Shown here: piece by piece, positions 54,358 through 63,331 of the stretch | Numbering within the stretch: position 1 is the stretch's first letter | Layout of the letters: each line of letters starts with the position of its first letter | Notes under the pieces: model-generated | Told to the model about the DNA's origin: nothing | Seen by the model: only the letters and a program-made list of their open reading frames with translations | The model's database searches: none | Made by a program: the position numbers and the translations under genes | Source: Litoribacillus peritrichatus | GTDB lineage: Bacteria > Pseudomonadota > Gammaproteobacteria > Pseudomonadales > Litoribrevibacteraceae | Direction of reading: 5' to 3' | Assembly (NCBI RefSeq): GCF_039537985.1 | Contig: NZ_BAABBN010000007.1 | Coordinates: forward strand, 806,001-870,000 | DNA: 64,000 nt

Positions 54358-54435
54358 AGTAATTACTCATTTACATTAAGATCCTCATGAGAGGGATCTA
54401 TCGTTGAATTTTGACTCTTCCCCGGAACCGAAGGC

Positions 54436-55497
54436 TTATTGTTGAAAATACCGCTTCAGTTGATCGATCAGGGTGACCATGGGAGCGGCTGTGCCCACTT
54501 CCAATGGCTTTTGTAAGTTGTGCCAGAGTTGATTTGCTGGCTCCATTATACCGACCGCCTTATTTGTATCTACCAATTCACACAAAACAGGCACAATATC
54601 TAAATGATAATGGCTGAATGTATGTCTGAATAACGGCCACTCTTCTCTAATAATATAGTCGGGTATCACGCTTTGAGATTGGTTGGTAGTCGGTGTTTCT
54701 TCCGGCAAACAATACAAACTGCCCCAGATGCCAGATGCTGGCCTTTGTTCCAGAAGTAACTGGCCCTTTGTGTCTGTAATCATTAAGAAACGAACTTTTT
54801 TTACCGGTTTTTCTTTTTTCGGCTTGGAGTGCGGGAAATCGGTTGGCTTGCCTGACTTATAACCTTGGCATTCAGGCTGAAGCGGACAAATTCCACACGC
54901 AGGTTTCGATCTTGAGCATAAGGTGGCACCTAAGTCCATCATGGACTGGGTGTAGTGGCCTGTGCGGGTGCTCGGAGTATTTTGTTCTGCGATTTGCCAA
55001 AGCGCTTTCTCAACATGACTTGTACCTGGCCAGCCCTCGACCGCATAAAAGCGGGTTAAAACGCGTTTGACGTTTCCATCCAGAATCGGCGCAGAAATGC
55101 CCATGGATATTGAAGCTATCGCCCCGGCCGTAGAGCGACCAATGCCAGGTAAATCATTAAGTGCCTCGACGGACTGCGGAAAATCCCCTTGATACTTCTC
55201 AGCGACTATTTTGGCCGCTTTATGAAGGTTTCTGGCTCGGGCGTAATAGCCTAATCCGGTCCAGAGATTCAGCACTAAGTCCTGTTCGGCATTAGCCAGA
55301 TCAAACACTGTGGGGAACTCAGCCATAAACTTTTCGAAATAGGGAATGACCGTTTTTACCTGTGTTTGTTGCAGCATCACTTCAGATACCCAAACGCGGT
55401 AAGGCGTGATTGGGTTTTGCCAGGGCAGATCTTTACGACCGTGGTCATCAAACCAGTGTAAAACCGTTTGGCTGAAGTTGGCGTCTTTTTTAGTCAT
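54436..55497 (-). CDS. mutY: Adenine DNA glycosylase MutY
   Basis: 353 residues. Catalytic Glu39 in VSEVMLQQTQV, helix-hairpin-helix LNDLPGIGRSTAGAIAS with Asp140 in PILDGNVKRV, and the 4Fe-4S ligands Cys194, 201, 204 and 210. The C-terminal Nudix-like MutT-type domain (about 230-350) recognises 8-oxoG. Removes A opposite 8-oxoG. Followed by yggX. Confidence 0.95.
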   Translation of the reverse strand: MTKKDANFSQTVLHWFDDHGRKDLPWQNPITPYRVWVSEVMLQQTQVKTVIPYFEKFMAEFPTVFDLANAEQDLVLNLWTGLGYYARARNLHKAAKIVAEKYQGDFPQSVEALNDLPGIGRSTAGAIASISMGISAPILDGNVKRVLTRFYAVEGWPGTSHVEKALWQIAEQNTPSTRTGHYTQSMMDLGATLCSRSKPACGICPLQPECQGYKSGKPTDFPHSKPKKEKPVKKVRFLMITDTKGQLLLEQRPASGIWGSLYCLPEETPTTNQSQSVIPDYIIREEWPLFRHTFSHYHLDIVPVLCELVDTNKAVGIMEPANQLWHNLQKPLEVGTAAPMVTLIDQLKRYFQQ

Positions 55498-56221
55498 AGA
55501 AATACAAATACAGAGGGTCAGAAAATCGAAACGGCATTATAGGGGAAGGGCAAAAGGAATGGAGCATTTCTTTTTTAGTTTTTTGGGGCCTGGGGTTTTG
55601 ATCCAGTTGTCGCTCTTCTGGACAATAGCCTCTGGTAATGATTATTAAATTGTTGTTTTATAAAGGCTTAATAAAACGTGTGTGTCGCAAAGTAGAAAGT
55701 CCTGATCTGCGACCATGTTGGAGAGTTTAGCTGTTACATGTATTTGAGTATCTATATTTATGAAATATTTCAATGCCATTGATAACACTGATTTTATGGT
55801 GGTTAATAACCTAAAGGTTTTTAAAGGATATTTATTCTCAGCATCCTTAATGAGGAGCGTTGAAGGTTTGAGTGGTGCGGTTTCCGAGTATCAGGTTTTG
55901 AACACTGACTACCTGCTTGAGTGTTTGGTAATGGCTAAATAAGCAAGTGTGATTGATCGGTGTATTTTTTGATGAGACGTATCCTGAGTGTAGGGTGTGA
56001 TGTAAAGCTCATTTTAAAACATCCAATATACGTGTTGGATTAAAATTATACTAAACATGGTAGCCTATTCAAAATACTGAATTTCCTATTTAAAAGGAAT
56101 TGATAATTGGTACTGATTGACTGTATACCGACTTATCTAGTCGATCACACACCTAAACTTTTTTCTCTAATTTCAAGCACTTCAAACAGTAATTAATCTA
56201 TACGTTGACAAGGAGTCACTA
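55498..56221. other. AT-rich 724-nt region before the toxin-like gene
   Basis: No confident gene. A 60-codon ATG frame at 55760-55942 exists but has no ribosome binding site or family. Contains ATAGATACTCA in inverse orientation near 55745 and an inverted repeat ATCCAA-N8-TTGGAT at 56021-56040 with TATACT at 56047. The base composition is more AT-rich than the flanking core genes. Confidence 0.5.
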
Positions 56222-57262
56222 ATGAGCGTAGGTATAAAAACACGCGACGATGTAAAATCCGCATTACAGCAATTAGAAGTACAAGCTCTCTATTTTAGTC
56301 ATGAATCGATTAAAAATAGCCAGGCTCGAATGTGGTACCTACGTGAAATTAAGCTTATGTCAGCAGATACGCTTAAAGCGTATGAAAGAGGTCTGATGAG
56401 CGCCAATGAAGCTGCAGTCTTAGCAAATGGAATGCGAAATGACATTCTTAACAAAAGTCGATCAATGCAAACCAAAATGGGATTAAAATACTCTGAATCT
56501 CTTAAAAAACAGGGAAAAGTATTAGCTGATTTACTAGATCAGTACTCTATTGAACGATACAAAAAGCCTTTCAATAGCTTAACTTCAGAACTAGATAAAG
56601 AAGCCGTATTTGTTGATGTCATCAAAGCTGCGGGGAGGGATCGAGGGGCCGCAACACGTGTCGCCTATCGGTTGAAATGGTCTGCGAGAATATGCTGGGT
56701 GCTGACCGCTGGAGTAGCTTTTTACAATATTTTTACCTCAGAAAATAAAACGTGGGCAACTGGTCGTGAGGTAACAACGTTAGGCGTTGGTGTTGGTGGA
56801 TCTTTCGCAGGTGGAGCAGTTGCAGGTATTTGGTTGGGACCAATAGGTATGGCTATTGGAGCTGCAATTGGTGGCGTTTTTGGTGCGGTAGTCGGTAACG
56901 AGGCATACTTAGAATTTACAGGGCCAGAACGTCAAGCTTCAGCCAACATCGTCGCACCTAACACAAAAATGTTTTATACCGATGAAAAAAGAATTGCTTC
57001 GGATTTAGTTAAAAAATCCGGCATTGTTATGGATGAGGTATATAAAGTATTTCTAGAACTTGATAGTAACTACAACAGCGATGCGGATGATGTGGCACTG
57101 TTGTATGTTAATACAATAAAACAACAACGTGGCTCCATTGAACAAGGTCTTCGTATTCACAAGCCGCTTAATAACCTCTTGATTAGAATTCTTGAAGATG
57201 GCTGGACCAGCAACAAAGAAAAGCAAACAATTAATTATTTAAGAAGCCTACAAACATCTTAG
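56222..57262 (+). CDS. Glycine-zipper, putative pore-forming toxin-like protein
   Basis: 346 residues, no signal peptide, ribosome binding site AAGGAG. N-terminal half is helical and charged (RAMW-like MWYLREIKLM, KAYERGLMSANEAA, MRNDILNKSR). A hydrophobic helix about 156-171 is followed by a glycine zipper about 188-225 (GVGVGGSFAGGAVAGIWLGP and IGMAIGAAIGGVFGAVVG), the pattern of membrane-inserting toxin domains. The C-terminal ~120 residues are soluble. Followed by a 152-residue gene and an IS remnant in AT-rich DNA. A secreted or T6SS-delivered toxin is inferred; direct evidence is absent. Confidence 0.5.
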   Translation: MSVGIKTRDDVKSALQQLEVQALYFSHESIKNSQARMWYLREIKLMSADTLKAYERGLMSANEAAVLANGMRNDILNKSRSMQTKMGLKYSESLKKQGKVLADLLDQYSIERYKKPFNSLTSELDKEAVFVDVIKAAGRDRGAATRVAYRLKWSARICWVLTAGVAFYNIFTSENKTWATGREVTTLGVGVGGSFAGGAVAGIWLGPIGMAIGAAIGGVFGAVVGNEAYLEFTGPERQASANIVAPNTKMFYTDEKRIASDLVKKSGIVMDEVYKVFLELDSNYNSDADDVALLYVNTIKQQRGSIEQGLRIHKPLNNLLIRILEDGWTSNKEKQTINYLRSLQTS

Positions 57263-57349
57263 GTGGCCTGGCAGATTAATTTGTACTAAATGAATAAGAT
57301 GAACAATGTCATTTTTTGATTTTTATCATTAATTTTTAAGCAGGTTACT

Positions 57350-57808
57350 ATGCAATCTTGTGAAAAATTTGCAACTAAACTACTTCGTGAATCTGATCCT
57401 GACTCTGTAACAGACCCGCTAGTACAATTAACCTTCGGTGGGAATGACGTTGGGTCTCCTGTTAAAGGCGCATGTTTGGCACAACAATATCATCTATCTG
57501 AATTGGGGTATTTGTTGTTTCTGACTGACAATGTTCCTTATGAAGAAACACTTCGAATTTACTTAGTGACCGAAGAAGCCAAAGTAATTGATGAACTGGA
57601 ATTTGGTGGCAATATGGTGACTGGAACCCTTGATATTATTGACTTAAATGGCAAAGATACTATCGTGTTTTCGTTTATTCATGAAGCCAACTGTCGATTA
57701 CAAGTACTTTCTACGCCTAAGTGGAGTAAACCATTAGTGTTTACTCCTGGTGTTCGGCGTAATGGGTCATTAAGAAAACATTATCTAAAGCTGGATTTTC
57801 AGCAGTAA
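57350..57808 (+). CDS. Putative immunity-type partner protein
   Basis: 152 residues, soluble beta-rich, no recognised domain (VIDELEFGGNMVTGTLDIID, SFIHEANCRLQVLSTPKWSKP). 87 nt after the glycine-zipper gene on the same strand and about equally AT-rich. Size, order and lack of homology fit an immunity protein, but nothing in the sequence proves it. Confidence 0.5.
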   Translation: MQSCEKFATKLLRESDPDSVTDPLVQLTFGGNDVGSPVKGACLAQQYHLSELGYLLFLTDNVPYEETLRIYLVTEEAKVIDELEFGGNMVTGTLDIIDLNGKDTIVFSFIHEANCRLQVLSTPKWSKPLVFTPGVRRNGSLRKHYLKLDFQQ

Positions 57809-57968
57809 CAGCCTTCCCAAAACCTACTGTTGTTTGGGTTGTAGACTGATAATTAGTACAGGACAAACACATGATCAAACATCAATTATAGAACAATCTT
57901 TTCTTGCATGGTTAGAGCTCATTCGGTATTAAACCAGGACCTAACCTAACAACTATTGATTAATTGCC

Positions 57969-58125
57969 ATGACAAAACGCCCCTTGATTGATTACCTTGA
58001 AAACCTCCCTGACTCTCGTCATCAAGAAGAATGCTCTTACGTTTTATCTGAAGTGGTGTTTATGGCAATTTGTGCCATCTCACGACACCTTTAAACGGAT
58101 TTTTTCATTCTTGTTCGTTCATAAG
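57969..58125 (+). pseudogene. ISAs1-family transposase remnant
   Basis: ATG at 57969 opens with MTKRPLIDYLENLPDSRHQ and continues VVFMAICAIS, the N-terminal DDE-associated pattern of ISAs1/H-repeat transposases. The frame stops at 58094. In the frame of 58066-58125 the conserved PSHDTFKRIFSFL motif follows, so about 40 residues between the two motifs are deleted and a frameshift is present. No catalytic domain and no clear terminal repeats were found. Confidence 0.7.
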
Positions 58126-58485
58126 AACTGCATACAAACATCCATGGCGGGAATGCCCGTCTCTTCGTTATTACAAACCTTGAAGGCTTTCGTATGGTAA
58201 TTTGAGCCTGTTTAAATATTAATCACAGTGTTTTATAATTTCGGTTTGATTAATCACTTCTCTATGAGGCGTTGGACGTTTCGTTCTAACCGTTAGGTCA
58301 TGTAATTCTCTTTTCGTTCTATACAGTCAGCTTTCGTTTAATACGGACAACCAGATATTTGTAAGAGTTTTCTTCACTTGAAATCTCTACAAAGGGTTGT
58401 TGCTGCTTTTTTATTTTTTGTCATTATAAAACTGACATCACTCACCTGGTTGTGTTTGATGTTAGGACGTTAAGGAGAATTGGTG
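58095..58485. other. Intergenic region downstream of the IS remnant
   Basis: 391 nt without a recognisable gene. The first 100 nt may be further IS decay. A TTAAGGAGAATT ribosome binding site for the RNA ligase gene lies at the end. Confidence 0.5.
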
Positions 58486-59133
58486 ATGAACTCTCAACGG
58501 TTCAAATACCCTCGAACGCCTCACTTACCTTGGTCGCCCGGATTTACTCCTGATGATATCAGGCAGAGGGACATACAGGGTTTTGAGGATAAAGAAATTG
58601 TTATTACTGAAAAAATGGATGGTGAGTGCACCACTATTTATCGGGATTATATTCATGCGCGCTCGATAGACAGCCGACATCATAGTTCGAGAGCCTGGGT
58701 AAAAGGGTTGCAGGCCCGGCTTGCATTGGATATTCCCGAAGGTTGGCGAGTGTGTGGTGAAAACTTATACGCGAAGCATTCTCTTCATTATTCTGAATTG
58801 GAAAGCTACTTTTACGTTTTTGCTATCTGGGATGAAAACAACTGCTGCCTGAGTTGGGATGAAGTGCTTGAGTGGGCGGATCTTTATCAGCTTCCTACCG
58901 TTCCTGAGCTGTTTCGCGGCCAATGGGATGAATCATTCGTCCGGGGTATCAAAGTGGATACCGATAAAATGGAAGGGTACGTTGTACGTACGGCAGAGGG
59001 TTTTCATTATTCAGACTTTGGGCGCCATTTTGCTAAATGGGTGCGTACTGGCCATGTTCAAACGGATAAACACTGGATGTCTCAGGAAGTCATACCTAAC
59101 GACCTGAAAGTTGAGGTGGGCGCTGATGAATAG
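58486..59133 (+). CDS. RNA ligase family protein (RNA-repair sealing enzyme)
   Basis: About 215 residues from the ATG at 58486, 7 nt after AAGGAGA. Nucleotidyltransferase motif I is KMDGE (Lys43 is the expected adenylated residue in TEKMDGECTT), then RVCGENLYAKHSL (motif III-like), KMEGYVVRT (motif IV/V: E-G-x-V) and FAKWVRTG (motif V with conserved Lys). This fits small bacterial RNA ligases. Stop overlaps the start of the HD-Pnk gene by 8 nt. Seals RNA breaks after end healing by its neighbour. Substrate unknown. Confidence 0.85.
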   Translation: MNSQRFKYPRTPHLPWSPGFTPDDIRQRDIQGFEDKEIVITEKMDGECTTIYRDYIHARSIDSRHHSSRAWVKGLQARLALDIPEGWRVCGENLYAKHSLHYSELESYFYVFAIWDENNCCLSWDEVLEWADLYQLPTVPELFRGQWDESFVRGIKVDTDKMEGYVVRTAEGFHYSDFGRHFAKWVRTGHVQTDKHWMSQEVIPNDLKVEVGADE

Positions 59134-60433
59134 GAAAGACTGGCTTGCGTCTTTGGCTGTGGATGCCACCCCAACGATTGAAGATTGCATTGAACAGTTA
59201 GGGGCGACATTTCCTCTTCTGTATCAATACAAGGAAACGGAACAAGACCCTCAGTGGCATGCCGAAGGTGATGTTTATATTCATACAGGCATGGTGCTTT
59301 CTGAGCTTTATGTTCTGTTGAGTAATGAAGCATCTCATATAACGGGCGAATCAAGACAAGCTCTTATCCTTGGGGCGTTATTGCATGACATTGCAAAACC
59401 GATGACAACAAGACGCAAAGAGGTGAAAGGCGTCGAGCGTGTTGTTGCTACCGGGCATGAGGCAATGGGGCGCTCTTATGTTGCCCATCGTTTACTGAAT
59501 CTGGAATTGAGTTACTCCGTTGTTGATTCAGTGATGGGGCTGGTTGGTGAACATCACATGCCTAAGCTTCTGGTCATTAAGCAAATGGGGGCTGGTGAAT
59601 ACTGGAAGCTGGCCAGAAAAGCGTCCATGGAATTGTTGTATTGGTTGGAAGTTGCAGATATGAAAGGTCGTATCTGTGAAGACTTAAATGAACAATTGGA
59701 TTTATTGGCTCAGTTTCGACTGTTCTGTGAGGAGTATCAGCTTTGGAAGGAACATAAACCTTTGTTGCAATTGGCAGCGGATATGGCTCCCCATTTGGTT
59801 GGCTTGGATGAGACAACCAAAGACATGGTATTTGCCCGTACCATGAGGGACTTTGAAGAGGGGGATATTTCAACCTTTGAGGAAGGCATTGCCCGCACTT
59901 ATTCCTATCGACAAGGGTTCAGTGAAGTCTATGTGCTTTATGGGCCGAGTGGCTCGGGTAAATCCACCTGGATAGAACGGTTTGGGCCGGAATGTGAAGT
60001 TATTTCCTTGGATGAACTGCGGGCAGAAATCAACGGGGACAGAAGCAATCAGGCAAATATTGGGAAAATCCTGAATACAGCCCGTGAACGTTTAAAAACG
60101 TATTTAAGAGCGAAGAAAAGAGTCATATGGGATGCGACCAATTTACGGGAAGACTTCAGAAGTCTTATCTGCAGAATCGCTTTCGACTATCACGCTTTTG
60201 TGACAATGGTGGTGTTTCATAAGTCAGAAAATCAGCTGTTTGTGGACAATAAAAACCGCTCGTACCCGGTGCCTGAAATGGTGCTGCGCAGCCAGCTGGA
60301 TCAACTGGAGTGGCCAGTACCAGAAGAGGCTCATCGATATTGGGTGATAGATCATCAAGGAAATACCATAAAGCAATCAGGTAGTTTTAAACGGAATAAC
60401 TGTGATAAAACAACAGGTTCAATAAATAATTAG
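59126..60433 (+). CDS. HD-Pnk: HD phosphohydrolase + 5'-OH polynucleotide kinase
   Basis: About 435 residues from the ATG at 59126 with GAGGTGG upstream. N-terminal HD phosphohydrolase (about 50-215) with HD at 87-88 (GALLHDIAKP) and further His at 53 and 111, a GEHH motif and ADMKGR. C-terminal P-loop kinase (about 265-430) with Walker A GPSGSGKST (about 273-281), Arg/Asp catalytic region LDELRAEINGDRSNQ and WDATNLREDF. This is the HD-Pnk arrangement: 2',3'-phosphate removal and 5'-phosphorylation in one protein, known from Runella. It overlaps the ligase gene, giving a complete RNA-repair module. Confidence 0.88.
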   Translation: MNRKDWLASLAVDATPTIEDCIEQLGATFPLLYQYKETEQDPQWHAEGDVYIHTGMVLSELYVLLSNEASHITGESRQALILGALLHDIAKPMTTRRKEVKGVERVVATGHEAMGRSYVAHRLLNLELSYSVVDSVMGLVGEHHMPKLLVIKQMGAGEYWKLARKASMELLYWLEVADMKGRICEDLNEQLDLLAQFRLFCEEYQLWKEHKPLLQLAADMAPHLVGLDETTKDMVFARTMRDFEEGDISTFEEGIARTYSYRQGFSEVYVLYGPSGSGKSTWIERFGPECEVISLDELRAEINGDRSNQANIGKILNTARERLKTYLRAKKRVIWDATNLREDFRSLICRIAFDYHAFVTMVVFHKSENQLFVDNKNRSYPVPEMVLRSQLDQLEWPVPEEAHRYWVIDHQGNTIKQSGSFKRNNCDKTTGSINN

Positions 60434-60445
60434 GAGAAACCGTTC

Positions 60446-60940
60446 ATGGAAGAGTTAGCCTCGGTTCTATTGAAGGAAAAGGACATAGAAGAAAGTAGCA
60501 ATACTTCGAGCCGATGGTCATTCGGAATGCTAGTTTTACATTGTTTGGTATTAGTTTATTTGCTATTAACTAATGGCCAAGTTGCTGCCATAACGTTTGT
60601 GTCGGTTTGGTTAGTTATATGGATCGGTATTTTTATCAATGAACGAGGCTGGTTTCCTGAACGGGTGAAAAAAGCCTCCAAACCAGATTTAATTACTATT
60701 GAACTGGTAGATGATTTTGTTTTGGTAAAACAACTAAATTCCGTTCTCTGGAGTGCCCGTAAGTCCGAAATAAGTCATGTGGATTTGAATCTTAAAAAGG
60801 CCAAGTCTAAATGGCTTGGCTCGAAAACGGATTTAACCATTTTCACCAATAATGGGGATTCCTACCTGCTTAGCGGCCATCGGTTTGATGAATCTCAATT
60901 GCTTGAGTTTTCCGCGTTATTTGAAGCTAAAACCAGCTGA
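60446..60940 (+). CDS. Two-helix membrane protein with PH-like C-terminal domain
   Basis: 164 residues. Two hydrophobic helices (about 26-43 and 48-65), then a soluble beta-rich domain (DFVLVKQLNSVLWSARKSEI, GSKTDLTIFTNNGDSYLLSG), resembling small bacterial PH-domain proteins. 12 nt after HD-Pnk and with GGAG ribosome binding site, so probably in the same transcript. Role in RNA repair is unknown. Confidence 0.6.
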   Translation: MEELASVLLKEKDIEESSNTSSRWSFGMLVLHCLVLVYLLLTNGQVAAITFVSVWLVIWIGIFINERGWFPERVKKASKPDLITIELVDDFVLVKQLNSVLWSARKSEISHVDLNLKKAKSKWLGSKTDLTIFTNNGDSYLLSGHRFDESQLLEFSALFEAKTS

Positions 60941-60944
60941 TTAC

Positions 60945-62393
60945 TTAGCTGGCCTTTCCTTGCGGGTAGTCTTCTTTCAATATCTCTGAGGTTTCCTGAA
61001 TCAGTTGACCGCCCAGCTTTACAGATCGATAGACTGAGCCTGCGATGGTGGCTTGAGTGACTTCAACAACCTTGGCGACGGGTTTAATGACCGGCAATTT
61101 CTGAAGGACTTGATGAGGTTCTCTGGCGATGGATTGGTGCATGTTTTCAATGGCAGAGACGGTTTTATCGAAGCCGGCTGAAAGGAGGTCGAGTGTGCCT
61201 GTCAGCATTTCTTTGGATGAGTCTGTCTGATCGCTTTCGGTTATCAAAGCTTCATTGGCTTCAGGTTTGTAGCATATCGCTTTTATCTTTGGTTGGTTGG
61301 CTGCCGCCCACTTTCTGATCTGATCATAGACTGGTTGGGAGTGAGCAAGCGGAAGGTGTGGTATGCCATCAAAGTGTGCCGTTAAACTGCCATTGGGCAG
61401 TACCGCAGGCAAGGCACTGTTTTTTCGAACCAGGCTGTCGCCAAACATTTGATTCACAAAACTGTTGTTACGTGGCGAGATGGAGCCACTGATGAAGTGG
61501 TGTGTTGCATTCGGGTGGAAGCTCTTACAGGGGATTAATTGGCTATATGATGTTGCGCTTTGATCGGTACTGAAGCCATCTTTTAAATCCTGAATGCCCT
61601 TGCTGCGAACGTCAATCCAGTCGGCCCATTGGCTGACATAGTCTTTTGGAATGGCGCGCACCAACGAACTTGCCAGATTGCCAAATTTTTCCAAGGGTGA
61701 GCCATGATGTGGCGTTCCCAGGTAATAGCATTGGGAGAGGCTGTTCAGCCAGCTTGATCCTGCGTCGGCCGTTTTTTGAGCGTGGCGCATGACCAATCCA
61801 CCCATACTGAACCCCACCAGAACCAGTTCGTCAATGTTGATCGGGTAATTTTGGATCAATTCATCCAACAGCTTGCTGAAGTTCTGGCCATTTTGCTCAA
61901 TGGCTAAGCCTGTGTTGTAACGCAGGTAAAACGGCGTAAATCCGAGATCTTGCTGAAGCTTGGAACCGTAACTTTGCTGGTGGCCCGATTTAAAGTGCCA
62001 GATGGTTTCCAGGTTGGTTAAGCCATGCAGAAAGACCACCACTTTGTTGGTCAGGGGAGTAGGTGGATTTGTTGCCAATTCGCGCAACTTCACCAATTTA
62101 TACCGATAGTAAAACCCCATAGTGATGGCCAATGGGTTGTTTTCCTGCACCAGATAATCACCAATGACACCATTCAGAATGGCCCTGCCAACTTTGCCAA
62201 GGTGTTGGTAATCCAGCTTTTCTGAAATCGCTGAAATTGAATTCTGCGTGTCTGTATTCAAGGTATCTGTATTTAAGGAGTCTGAATTGGCAGTATCTGA
62301 AATTTCAGACTCTGGAGCTGTTTGGCTTGGCGCGTTTAATGACTGAAGTTCTGTCATGGTTGATCCTCCCGTCGGTGATGTAGCGATGATCAC
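60945..62393 (-). CDS. Esterase/lipase-like alpha/beta hydrolase (PGAP1-like)
   Basis: 482 residues. N-terminus about 20-55 carries a low-complexity tract with 5-residue repeats (SLNTDTLNTDT) encoded by about three 15-nt units near 62255-62300. Hydrolase domain about 115-380: VVFLHGLTNLETIW, nucleophile Ser in GFSMGGLVMRH, and GTPHHGSPLEKF, as in PGAP1/triacylglycerol-lipase families. No classic signal peptide. The C-terminus (380-482) is helical, of unknown use. 74 nt from the next hydrolase gene. Confidence 0.75.
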   Translation of the reverse strand: MIIATSPTGGSTMTELQSLNAPSQTAPESEISDTANSDSLNTDTLNTDTQNSISAISEKLDYQHLGKVGRAILNGVIGDYLVQENNPLAITMGFYYRYKLVKLRELATNPPTPLTNKVVVFLHGLTNLETIWHFKSGHQQSYGSKLQQDLGFTPFYLRYNTGLAIEQNGQNFSKLLDELIQNYPINIDELVLVGFSMGGLVMRHAQKTADAGSSWLNSLSQCYYLGTPHHGSPLEKFGNLASSLVRAIPKDYVSQWADWIDVRSKGIQDLKDGFSTDQSATSYSQLIPCKSFHPNATHHFISGSISPRNNSFVNQMFGDSLVRKNSALPAVLPNGSLTAHFDGIPHLPLAHSQPVYDQIRKWAAANQPKIKAICYKPEANEALITESDQTDSSKEMLTGTLDLLSAGFDKTVSAIENMHQSIAREPHQVLQKLPVIKPVAKVVEVTQATIAGSVYRSVKLGGQLIQETSEILKEDYPQGKAS

Positions 62394-62467
62394 ACAGCTT
62401 TATGACGTTTTATTTGCGATAAAACGTCAATTCACTGGGCTGATTGGCAGGCTCTTGCAGCTGAATC

Positions 62468-63328
62468 CTAATGGGCGGATTGAAGAAAATCGCCAACTTC
62501 ATTGAAAACCTCTTTGGCGACCTCACCACGAATGATGCCGTGGAGGTGAAAATTAATTTCTTTGTGCACCTTAATTTGAGACGTTAATGCCTGATAGATA
62601 TCTCGGCTGCTTTGCACATCGACTTTAGGGTCTTCCGTTCCATGAACGATCAACGAAGGAATGCGGATGCTAGGTAAACCCTTAACCACGCCTCGCATCA
62701 GTCGTTTGATTTGTACGATGCCATTGACCGGACACTTTAAGTAATTGATGTGGGGGTTATCTGCATGGTTGGTGACAAACTCTTTTTTGCCCTTGTTGGT
62801 TCCGAGTTTTGTTAATACTCGGTTCCAGTGGTTCACGGGTTCTGCAAAGTGAGCACTGAACTTTTTAAACTTGAGTGGCGCGCTGATGCTGATCAGTGCT
62901 TTGAACTGGTCTGGTTTACTGATGGCCTGTTGTAGCGCTATTGCGCCTCCTGTGGAGAAGCCGGCAACGGTAATTTGGTCACAGCAGTGTTTCAGGATTT
63001 CATGGGCCCGGTTGACTGACCCGACCCATTCTTCCATTGTCCTGTTTGATAAGTCCTGAGCGGTGGTGCCGTGGCCTGCCATTCTTGGCGCGTACACTGT
63101 GTAACCTTGATCAAACAGATACTCAGCCCATTCACGCACTTCTTCTGGGGCGGCCATTAAGCCGTGGATTAACAGTACGCCTCGTTTGGACTCAGGCCGA
63201 TGCAATAAGTAGGGTTGGCCTATGTTCTCTGGCTTGGTTTCTTCGGCTTGGTAATGAAGCTCAAACTCGCGCTTGAAGAGTTGAAGTTCATTGTCGATCA
63301 GCATTTGGCACTGGGCTGAAATGGTCAT
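62468..63328 (-). CDS. Alpha/beta hydrolase (monoacylglycerol lipase-like)
   Basis: 286 residues. VLLIHGLMAAPEEVREWAEYL oxyanion region, nucleophile Ser in AGFSTGGAIALQ, acidic Asp in VHGTEDPKVDV and His in HLHGIIRGE near the C-terminus. The RMAGHGTTAQDL segment resembles monoacylglycerol lipase/serine aminopeptidase-type hydrolases. Substrate unverified. Followed 3 nt later by trhA in the same direction. Confidence 0.78.
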   Translation of the reverse strand: MTISAQCQMLIDNELQLFKREFELHYQAEETKPENIGQPYLLHRPESKRGVLLIHGLMAAPEEVREWAEYLFDQGYTVYAPRMAGHGTTAQDLSNRTMEEWVGSVNRAHEILKHCCDQITVAGFSTGGAIALQQAISKPDQFKALISISAPLKFKKFSAHFAEPVNHWNRVLTKLGTNKGKKEFVTNHADNPHINYLKCPVNGIVQIKRLMRGVVKGLPSIRIPSLIVHGTEDPKVDVQSSRDIYQALTSQIKVHKEINFHLHGIIRGEVAKEVFNEVGDFLQSAH

Positions 63329-63331
63329 GGT

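Noticed and set aside
55760..55942. 60-codon frame after mutY
   Set aside because: No ribosome binding site, no family signal and the region is AT-rich; listed only as part of the intergenic gap.
53764..58485. A tRNA-Phe-linked genomic island
   Set aside because: No integrase, no short tRNA 3'-end direct repeat beyond the full tandem tRNA-plus-terminator copy, and the core genes yggX and mutY lie between. The AT-rich patch seems unrelated to the tRNA.
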